Source: Branchiostoma floridae (taxonomy: Eukaryota > Chordata > Leptocardii > Amphioxiformes > Branchiostomatidae). From it: a DNA stretch of 31,729 bases. Shown in pieces: positions 1 to 10,400 of this stretch (positions are counted from its first letter, which is position 1; each line of letters starts with the position of its first letter). The notes beneath the pieces were generated by a model that worked only from the letters and a program-made list of their open reading frames with translations, ran no database searches and was not told the origin of the DNA. The stretch lies in contig NC_049992.1 of the NCBI RefSeq assembly GCF_000003815.2, positions 11,696,953-11,728,681 of the forward strand, written 5' to 3'. The translations under genes were made by a program, and so were the position numbers.

Positions 1-1041
1 ATGCCAGGTTTGACCCACTAATGAGAGCAGTTCTGCTGGGACATCAGTTTCTAAAATTCCATGGTTGCAATGCATACCAATATCTGTAGCTGTGGAAAAT
101 TGGCCATTCAATTTATGTGAGGAATTTGACCCCACTTAAGGTAAAAATGAAAATTCTTGGCCATAACTTATGCCCCTGCATAGAGGTGTTTTCTTTCTAC
201 ATTCAACTGTTGACCTCTTTGTGACTGTCATCTGTCTTGCTTTAGTAAATTCTGATTTCTGCTTATATGCCTGAATCTACTCATAAGTCTTCAGTATCTG
301 TGATGTACTGTCAGAACCTTTAATTTTAGTAGTGTTTGAGATTCCCATAGTTACAAGATACAACACATCTGTAAGAGATTCGGAGTGGTTTGTTGTGTGT
401 TGTTCCATGTTTGGTGTGAAGTGCCAGCCGCACTTTACTTCCTGGTTTGGTAGAGTGGTTGTTTGGGGTTCCCACGGAAACCCTTTGAGTCATTAGGGAA
501 TTAGAAGTGCCAAGTTGACAACAAGATGGGTAGGAAGATCTTGATCCTGTAATCTCGGTTTCACATACTCTCACCAAATATGCACATGTTAGGATACAAA
601 AGGACTCTGTACTGTGTCAGACTTCAAAGCTTTGCAGGAGACACAGCAGCAGCTACTGGCATGTTCTGGAGTAAAAACAGGAAATAGTTGGGAGCATTTT
701 TGGTTCACTGGTTTTGGCAACTTTCACACAAAAATGGTAGAAAATTTATATCTATTATACCGGTAATGTATTATATATCCAATTACTACCTGCTAAGGCT
801 GGCACATGCTTTTAACAGAGCAGAACTTTGATCCTCAGAAAGTTTGTCTTTATATTGTAAGTTAAAAAGCAAAGAAATACCTGACATTCATATATCTTTG
901 TCTTTGATTCAAAAGGTAAGTTTTCTTGATTTACCATCAGTGAACAATCTTTGATCATGTACATTGTCTGATTATGTGTGTACCTTAATGTTATTGCAGT
1001 CATTTTAAAATGTTTGTCTTTCTTGTTTTTTCTCTCTCCAG
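1..1041. other. Intron or upstream region of PLEKHG5
   Basis: AT-rich non-coding DNA before exon A. Exon A enters in phase 0, so an upstream coding exon is expected here or off the left edge. Apart from the weak 38-nt candidate at 819-856, no exon or known repeat is recognisable. Confidence 0.6.
819..856 (+). CDS. Weak candidate small exon upstream of PLEKHG5 exon A
   Basis: An acceptor TTTTAACAG before 819 and a donor GTAAGT at 857 enclose 38 nt. Only the phase-1 frame is open (QNFDPQKVCLYI), and it leaves phase 0, exactly the phase exon A accepts. No similarity supports it. The two good sites and compatible phases could be chance. Confidence 0.22.
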
Positions 1042-1171
1042 GTTTGCCACCATGCAGAGTGCAAAGAGAAGAACAACAAGCACCCTCTGAACCTGTGTGA
1101 CCAGTGTGACAACGGCCTGCACTCTGGACAGCATTTTGACGGGCACCTCCGATTTGACCTCCCACCACAAG
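1042..1171 (+). CDS. PLEKHG5: PLEKHG5 exon A: Cys/His-rich N-terminal segment
   Basis: The acceptor is a pyrimidine tract ending in AG at 1040-1041 and the donor is GTAGGA at 1172. The exon enters in phase 0 and ends in phase 1 (130 nt). It encodes VCHHAEC, then LNLCDQCD, then HFDGHLRFDLPPQ. The same block occurs in long isoforms of vertebrate PLEKHG5 (VCHHADC ... LNLCEACD ... HVRFDLPPQ). Four Cys and several His with CxxxxC and CxxC spacing suggest metal binding, which is inference. Confidence 0.88.
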
Positions 1172-4100
1172 GTAGGACACTGTCAGGAAGGGTTTTAGGA
1201 TGATACCATTCGCATTCAAACCTGTACTAGTGACTACCTATACATAAGGACCACCTGGCCAATGTAACCATGTTCTGGTGGTTCTGATACTGTATAAAAT
1301 TCTTGTCGATGGTGACCACCAGTCTGCATAAATCAGATTGCTTTGGTCCTCTTAGTGTTCTTCTTGGGGATGTTTTTCTGTACCTATTGTTCAAGATGTG
1401 AGAATGAAATTATGTTTCTAAGTTGGACTTTTTCCTGTTTGGGAAGCCATTCAGTTGCGATGTAAAACACAATTGCAGCAATTTGACAGCAGATTTAACC
1501 CTTTGTTGCTGACTGCTGAGGACTTACGGCTCTGGAAAAGGAATTACCCACCTGTAGTGATAAATACTTCTCCATGGGAGTTCCACCTGTAAACAGGTGT
1601 GCCAAGGTGTCTTCTGCGTGGGAGAACTCAACCGACAGGTTGGTTTCCTGCAGTAGGTTCAGGTGAAACATTCGACACCATTGTTTGAGTTTTGTGGTCC
1701 ATTTGGGGAGTACCTGGCTCTTACCGCCCACATACGTATCCTTATGTATGTTGATGTGGCTGCAAGTCATGCTAATGGAATCAAAGGTGTGGGATTAGTC
1801 GTGACTTTGAATCATAAGGTAGGAGACCATTTCATCCACCTACAGCCTGTAGTCCAATACTAGTTCCATCCACTGACTTGTGTACCTGTGAAGATACTTG
1901 ATAATGTCTATTTCACTGTGTGGTGAGCAACAATTCACCGTGCTGAGACTCTGGTAAGATTTGTTGGCATTCATGCTGTATCATCTCTAGTTCTATATCT
2001 CTATAAAATACTGTTCCAGCATAAAGTACTTACATGTAGGTAGGAAAGCTGCCTTCTATGGTCAGGCGTGAGCTTCTATCCTTGTGCACAGGTGCATCTG
2101 TATAACTTGCTATATTTTAAGTCAGTAGACTACAATCGCTTGGGTAATCCAGAAGATATTTTCCAGAACGACCCTTGTACACACTCCTTTCCTGTGGAAA
2201 TTCAATTGCAGTACTTACCATCTGACAGCTGGAATAGCTTGGTTGAGTAAAAGGTAAAGCTTTTAGTCTAAAGGTGTACAGTTGAAGGATCAAGACTGTC
2301 TGTAAAGTGCTGTTGGATTAGGATGGGATCACTACTGCAGCCCCTCTGCATTAGGCTCTTGCTTCGTGTGGGTCCTAAATGACAGCAATGGATCACAACA
2401 AAGTGAGCTTTTCACTTTCAGTTCACAAGCTCTCAGGAAAATGCCAGCCAGTAGTTCTGACTTATGTATCAAAGTTCAGTTTCATGACAAATTGCTTGGT
2501 AAAATGGGTCAAGTTGACTGTGGCCTTTTTTCATAGCACCCTTTCTGTCTGTCTGAATGTTTGACATGGTAAATGTCTCTTATTGCAGAGCTACAGGATA
2601 TCGTAATGCTACAGGTTTCCTGTATCTTTAGCTGTCAGATGTGTTGTATCATGTACTGTAATTATCCTGTTTTGATGTTGTGTGTTATCTTGTATGATGA
2701 AGTCTTATGTGACCTATAGGACATTCCTTACTTCAGACTTTTACATAATCTAGATGGAAGATATCTAATGATATGTCAAATTAGCCAATTTTGATAAGTA
2801 TCATGCCAAGCGATATTTCAAGAAAGATTGTGATATGCTTTACTTCGTAACAGCATTGTCTCAGTGTCTGGTTTGTAGTTCACTTGATGGTTTCTGAGAA
2901 GGTTACTTACGGCCACGGATATGCAAATTTTTACACTTTTCATTGTGTGATAGATAAAGTGTCCCTTGTGACATCCAGCCCCAGTCCCTGTCCTCGCCAT
3001 ATATGGTATGGCTGTCCATATGTGGAGTAAGCTTCCATATAAGGTATTGTGTCTGAAGATGTCACAGGTTAGGCCCTCAGGTGGGCAACCTGTTAGACAG
3101 GTTTCCGTCTTGTGCCGTTTAGTAACATGCCAAATCTGGAGCTGTTGCAGAAAGGGTGTTTCGTAATGTGCCGCCAGACGTCACACTAGGCGGGGCGAGC
3201 CAGCTGGGAACACTTTTTTATCGCCGACGCTTTTGATCCGTCCGCAATGCACCTGACGTCGCAGATCGACACGGAGTGGTGCGAGCCCTGTCAGTCCAAA
3301 ATCTGTCGGGTACGAAGCAGATGTAAGTAGGATGCTCTGTCTGTGTTTGTGTTGACATCAAAATGTGTGGAATACTTTCCCACGCTGGGTGACACATGCT
3401 TTGTTAGTCACGTTTTGTCCCTCGCTTGTCTTCTTTGTTTATTGGCATGATGGTTGCAGTCTACAATTATCAAGATTTCAACCCCACTATTTCATTAAGT
3501 GTTCCTTTAAGTGAAACTTGTAACTCATCCATTTTCAATACAGCCTTTCTCTGAGTCTCAAAGTCTCTCTAAGTCTTCTGCATTTTTGTGTTAGAAGACT
3601 GTATCACATTTACAGACTTTGTTTTGATTGGTACATCCCAAAACATTTTTAGACTTCTCAAAACTTTTAACATACATGTACAAAGAAAGTTTTTGACATT
3701 TTCCTGGCTGTTCCTGTCCTTGACATAACATATAGCTCGGGAAGTATTCTCAGATGTTATCAGTATACATATATAGTGGTGGCTTCCCTGTTCACTCTGT
3801 AATGTAGTTTGCTCTTGTATTGTCGAAAAGCACATTTGAAAAGGTGTTGTTCTTATTATTGCTGCACAGGTGCATTTTTGTTCTCATCAAAAAGTAAGGA
3901 AGAAAAGGATCACTCTTGGCTAACTCCATAACAATGTCCCGTCTTAAGTTGCTACCTTCCTGCCATGGTTACTTGCACGTGTCCGGATTGTATGTAAAGC
4001 CTGCATGACCTAAGGACACTTAGCTAAAAATGTGTTTCAAAAACACCTGCAGGAATGAAGAAGTGTTGATGTACCTGTGCCCCACTTACATGTACATTTT

Positions 4101-7100
4101 GTAGTATCAGAGAGAAGAAGTTAATACTAGAGAGTCAGTCTTTGCTTTAGCATGCAACCATGGCTAGAGCTACATTATGTACCAATATCTATGGCAACCT
4201 GTTATATTTGATTATATTGATATATGAAAATGTTTATCTAGACATGCTTCAAGGCCTAGTGTGGATTGAATTTGTCATTTCCAAGCCTTTTTGGTCCAAT
4301 TGAAGTCTAATTTAAAAGCAAATTTTTAAAGCATTCAGCAAGCTAAAATAGAAGATGCCCTACTTAAGGAAGGATGGGTTGTTTGTGTGTTTTAACTGTT
4401 TACAGTTACACCTACGCCCTCTGACCTATTGAATGCAAAGCATTTTTTGTCATGCCAGGATTTGGTACCTTTTATCACAATTCACTGAAGAAGAACGACG
4501 GAGGTCGTTTGAAACGTCTGAAGTAAATTTGATTTATCCAGAAGTAGAGATTCAACTTTCATCTTTTCATGCTGACAACAGTGACAAGGAAAACAAACAT
4601 GATAATCTATCATTCAAGGAATATACAGAGGAATCTGTAGAGGCTTTGGTGGAGCATACCATAGGAGGTGGCTGATCCTCTTTCAAAGTTATAGTTTATT
4701 CACAAATCGTGACCTACTTTTACATCAAAGGATGGCTTCATGCATACCTTTTGAGAAAAAAAGGTTTCAGACTCTGTTTAGGAGTGATTCAACAATGGAT
4801 TCTAGTCTAACACTTACATGTACCAATGAATCCTAAACATTATATTCTGAAAGTATATGAAACATAGAATAGAGTCCTCAAATGCAGTTTTTATATACTT
4901 TGTACTTTATATACTTTGGTATACCACGAATATGGTTTTGGTTTTGTGTCTTCTGTTTTATTCTGTTTTTTCAGTCATGACGTGATTTCTTTGTGGTCTG
5001 ACAGACAACTTCTCTCTGACCTCCAATAACATCCCCACATGTTTTTCTACTGGTTGTGAATGGAGACAACCATCAGAAATTATCTAGTTTCTTCAGCTTG
5101 CATAAACACATTGAACAGCTCTATTGTTCTCCAGGTTATTAATGTAAGGTAAGACTTTACGGCCATCAACGTAGACAGAAATGGGCCGGATCCCCCTGCG
5201 GGAATGACCCAACGAAGTGCAAAGGGTAATTTCTTGTCTTCTTCTTAGAAAGATGTATTTTGAGTACAATCAGCAACCGGGATCTTACTTGATTTAAGTA
5301 TGATGTCTGTTCTAAGAAAGTCATGTTTTGCAAGCATGTTGTGCTAATTATAGATAGTGCTTTTTAAATATATCTCTGCATCCAGCAGCGAATTTCTCAG
5401 TTCTCTAAATTGACCTTGGTCATCCTGTGAGTCATTCAAGTGTTGTCAATCTTGACACGACTTACAAAGCTTATTCAATGTTACTGTATCTTAAGACAAG
5501 AAGAAAAGTGTACAATGTACTTTCTCACTCTGCAGTTTGTTGGACTCTCCTGTCTTTTCGGTAGTTTTCCACATTTTTGTGCAGGTACTTTTGGATCCTA
5601 ACAACTCATTGAATTTCATACTTTGTAAATATACTATTGAATTGTTTTGGCCCATGCATGAGTTATTATTACCTTCCCCAGACATGATTCATGTACCATC
5701 ACCCAAGGAGGGAAAGGTCGTTGTTTTATGTGTCACACCTGGGAGTCTGGTGTTACCTTGGTATTGTCCTGCTTGTCATTGTTCTTATGACAAGTTGCAA
5801 GGGAAAGGGTACTGTACAGAAATAGTTCTTTATCAAGGATATATTTGTTAGAGTTTGTAATTTGGCATTGAAGCCCCAAAAATATGTACTGTTGACATTT
5901 GTACTATAAACTTATTGTAATCATTCACTGCCATTACTGACACATGCAGTTGAATACAATGTACTACAGAGAATTTTTCTTTACAATTCAAAATGAAGTA
6001 TTATGAATACTTGGAATGATACCTGGGATGCAATGTCTACCTTGATGATATACAATGTGCTGGTACCTTAGTCAGCTTCACAGCAAGCACATGCAATAAG
6101 AAGATAATAAAATACCCTCTGTAACAGCCGACCTGAAATTTTAATAAGCAATGAATAGGGAAAAATCCATCCATAATTTATACAATGAGGACATCATGTG
6201 CCGAGAGTGTAAGTGGTTGGCATAGATGTTGCACGATTTGGGTGAAAACAAGTCCCATATAGGTTTTAAGGTCTTCGGTTTAATTCAATTTTGTGAGCAC
6301 AGTCCCGCCAGAAAAGCAGTTAGGCTATTGATTTCTTAGTATTTGGCACCGTGGTGTAGGCAATGTAGGTTTTAATGGCTGGGGAAGAATTCACGTCCTC
6401 ACACAGAATTTAGTGTAGCTTGAGGAAAAATATGTACATGGCCCCTCAGGAAAAGGAAGGTAAGCACTTTGATTGGTATTCTTATCCTGGATTTTTATCA
6501 TTTGGCATATCATTTTACATCCAAGAGATAGCTATAGCGGCAATACTTGGCAGTTAGGGGGGAGGGCAACGTGGGGATACTAACAGGGTCTTTTCATGTG
6601 TTACCGCATGGCTGATACAGTAGGATTATCTTGTTCGTTTTAACCCCCCTTCCTCCCACTGACTTGCATTCCAACCAACACAACATGGTTGCATATAGGT
6701 GCTCTTGCAGAAAAGGGGAGTTCAAGTAAAGAGAGATAAAGAGAAATGCCAGTGGCTGTTTCATAGCATTATGACCTTTGGAGATGGTAGCACCAGATGT
6801 GATTCACTGAGCATGACACACGGTTTCTGCATTTATATTGGGCTGTATGTAGGAGGGAGTGGCATATAACTACTGTTACAGGGTTCATACAAGAGCCAGA
6901 TACACATATATGCATATACAAGACCTCCGTCTGTAACTGTTGCAAAAAAAGGCAAAGGATAATTTGCTATTAAAAATCATGGTAGTATAATATCTGTCAC
7001 AGTGATAAATGTAGGTTACAGCAACTGTAACTCCCTTTTGTGTTTGACATATTTAGATGTACTCTTGTTTTTACAGTTTGTATTAATCATAATGTGCATT

Positions 7101-7397
7101 CCTAAGAAAATTCATTTTCAGACTTCCAAATTTGCACTAGGAAGATAATAGAACACAGAGAATGAAGCCTAATTCAGTATGATTCACCCGTGTATTACAT
7201 GGAACCATGAGGTGCAGTGTCATCTGTATTCTGTAGTGTTCTAAAGGCTAACCAAAATTATGATGAATATCAAAGATTTGTAGTAAAGATGTGATTATAT
7301 CAACCAAAGGTGTCTTGCAAAAAAGCCCTGCATGCAGAAGTACAATATATTATGTACATGTCACATTATCACCTTTGCCAGGAAAGTTCTATTTTTG

Positions 7398-7463
<66 letters not shown>

Positions 7464-10400
7464 CTTGTGTTTGTCTGTAGACTGAATAACTGAAGAAGCT
7501 GTGGATGGATCATTATAGTATGTCATGTGACAAGGGATCAAGAAAAACGAAAGTCAAGTTTGATAATGGGGCTCTTAGCATCTTTCAACAGTACTGCAGC
7601 ATATTATGTCTTTTTTTCCATTAATTTGTTGTACGGAAGGTAGAGAGAATTTCTGATGGATGTATCATTTGCTTGCANNNNNNNNNNNNNNNNNNNNNNN
7701 NNNNNNNNNNNNNNNNNNNNNNNNNNNNNNNNNNNNNNNNNNNNNNNNNNNNNNNNNNNNNNNNNNNNNNNNNNNNNCATGTTTCACTCCAGCTGTCAGC
7801 TTTTTGCGCTCTGTCTCGTTTTAAAATTTGTGATAACAAGGGTTCCACTAGTAATAATCTCAAGAAAATGGAAAGTGTAATATGGCCATCTTGGCCCTTC
7901 CTTATAATCCGGCGCTTACGCAGATTACCTGTTAGGTGTGGTATAACAAAGGAGGAGTGGATACAATGGTGGAGCGGATTTCTAGAAAGGTATTCAGCCC
8001 ACCCTCTCCCATAATGGACAAAGCTATCTATGGATTATAAATAGAAAGGAAAGGCAGCTGGATAAGCCTACCAATGCATTGTCTTTCAATTTGTTGAGTC
8101 GTGTTTCACATGGGTTTTGCTTTTGTTATAAAATATAGCTACTAGCTATAGCAGATTACATATCAAATACAATTCTTGCTCTCTATGTTTTGTTTTCCAA
8201 TAGATTTAAAAAGAAAGTGAGCTCCATTCTCCCAATTTTCTACACTTTTTTTCTTAGCGATTTTTGTACTTGCTGTCATTCACACAATTCTGTATAATTG
8301 TAATTATCGTTTTTTGCAGTATGATTTTTTTTTCATCAGAATATTCACGAAAGGGTACATGTAGCTAAAATATGCCATACAAAATAGATATTCCAAGGAA
8401 AGCTTTCTGATTGCTGTACCTTTATGGAATGTGTTGATATGTGACATTGTTCCGTAACGTGCCTTGTTCACTGTGTTCAGTCGTCCGTGAAAGCAACACC
8501 TGTTGGTAGCCATAGCAACAATATTCAGTAGTCAAACTGCATGCCACGGATGCCGAGGATTTTATGTTAGATCGCACAGATGATTGCGGCATAAGTCAAG
8601 TCATTACGTTAAAAGCATTTGCGAACAGCAAATTGATGGCCATGAACTAAAGAGTCAATAGGATGTCAGCACGGAAAATGATTTCTTTCATGCCCTTGGT
8701 CCAGATGAATTGGCATAATTGATTTTCATGTAACTTCATCCATATTTGTCTTCTGGTTTTGACCTCTCAGTGATGTATAGAACATACAATTTGTATTTTT
8801 AATGGCTCCAAGGACAACTAGGTTTTATTCACATGGCAGTGAATGTAGTCAAATTGGGTTTTTTTTAGTAGTCATCTCCCAAAATGTACACTGAGCTAGT
8901 GTATGGAGGTGAAAGGGAACTTTTGATTTGTCAGCAAACATGATATTTGCAGGAAATAATGACCTCGTTGTTGGGACTGAAGTAGAGCAAATATCTCAGA
9001 CATTATAGATTATATAATTTGTTGATTTGTTGTTCTGTCTCTAATAAAACAAATAATTGCCAGGACTGAGGTTACATTTTCAGACCCCAACAAGAATTCC
9101 AACAAGAACAATGACTTTATACTTCTATATCTAAGTTATGAAATATTGTCATAAGGAAGTCTTACTTCCTTAGAGACTTATACATAAGAATCTCCCTCTC
9201 TCTTGTCAACTTACCTGTCCATACCAACTATCAACATACACTTATATGATTATCACTCGAGGGCTAATCGCAAAACAACAGCATCCTTACCAGCCCAAGG
9301 AGGGTCACACCGGAGGTCACAGCACATAAAAGCACCAGCGGAAGGGCGGGCGTGTTCACAGACCACCTGTCAAAACCGCAGAGCCTCTTGCCTAACACCA
9401 TTGTCCAAACTAATGCCCAGTTTCAATTCACAAGGATGAAGTCACACCTTTTGCTGAAGATACAGTTTAAATAAATTCTTGTTCATAATCATTAATGTTT
9501 GATTGAAATACATTATTTTGTATTTGCATAGTGACCAAGAATTGTTCAGAAGGAGGAAGAGTAAATAGTTGGAATTTTGAGTGTTTAACCTCATAATTAT
9601 AGGCTACATTTTAAAATACTCAGTGCCAGACATGTCTAAACTTGATGCAATGTAGGTGTGGCCACAACTCATGGAACATGATCTAAACTTTTCCACTAAG
9701 CACATTTCGTGTAGAATATTGAAAGGGGGCCACAGCACAGTAGTGTTTGATATTTCCAGCCTTGACAGATATTTTTGCCTTAAAAATCTATCCCCCTTAG
9801 GAATACTGTGACAGTCATTAATGCTGTGTGGTCACCCATGAACAATGGTCGTTCACAATGATCTAATTGTTGTACAAAGAGGAACAATGTTAAGTGCCTT
9901 GCCGTCGGCACATTTGGTCACATACCATACATACTTCACTCAATGTTTCTTTGAGACTTACCAAGATGCACCACAAAACAAGCTTTTTATCCTTTAATCT
10001 CTCTTCAAACTCCAGACTGTTTTACATGTAGTGTGATTTGGTATAATTATGCTACTTTAAGACCCACCTAAATCTAGCCTGAAGACAAACTGTTGCAACA
10101 ATAGTAACCAGGTATAAGAAAGTTACATTGTAAGAAGAGCATTTATGTAATGTTGCCAAAGTGCATCCTATATTGTCTAGAGGAAGGTTACTTGCAAAAC
10201 TCGCAGTTTCAAACATAACATAAAATCTGATTGTATATACACTCTGAAGATTCCTGCAAGCGAGGTGTTGCCAAAAACATTTGCCCCTCCCACCAATACA
10301 TGTACATCTAGATTTGCATAATTACATGCCGAGCAACTGGGTAATTAGAATACCTACTAATGCCACCCAAAGCACACAAGATGTTTCAGTCTGTCTCTGC

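Noticed and set aside
1495-1770. Minus-strand 91-codon frame with a stretch (LPKWTTKLKQWCRMFHL) faintly like the end of a retrotransposon RNase H
   Set aside because: The resemblance is too weak. No conserved catalytic motif, neighbouring pol domain or LTR is visible.
2092-2253. Possible exon between CACAG and GTAAAG near 2.1-2.25 kb
   Set aside because: In the phase required after exon A it meets a stop within four codons; the open frame has a stop before the donor.
7621-8014. Reading frames spanning the N run
   Set aside because: About a third of each is unknown sequence. The part after the gap (LPVRCGITKEEWIQWWSGFL) shows no PLEKHG5 similarity and its possible exon (7924-7989) has the wrong phases.
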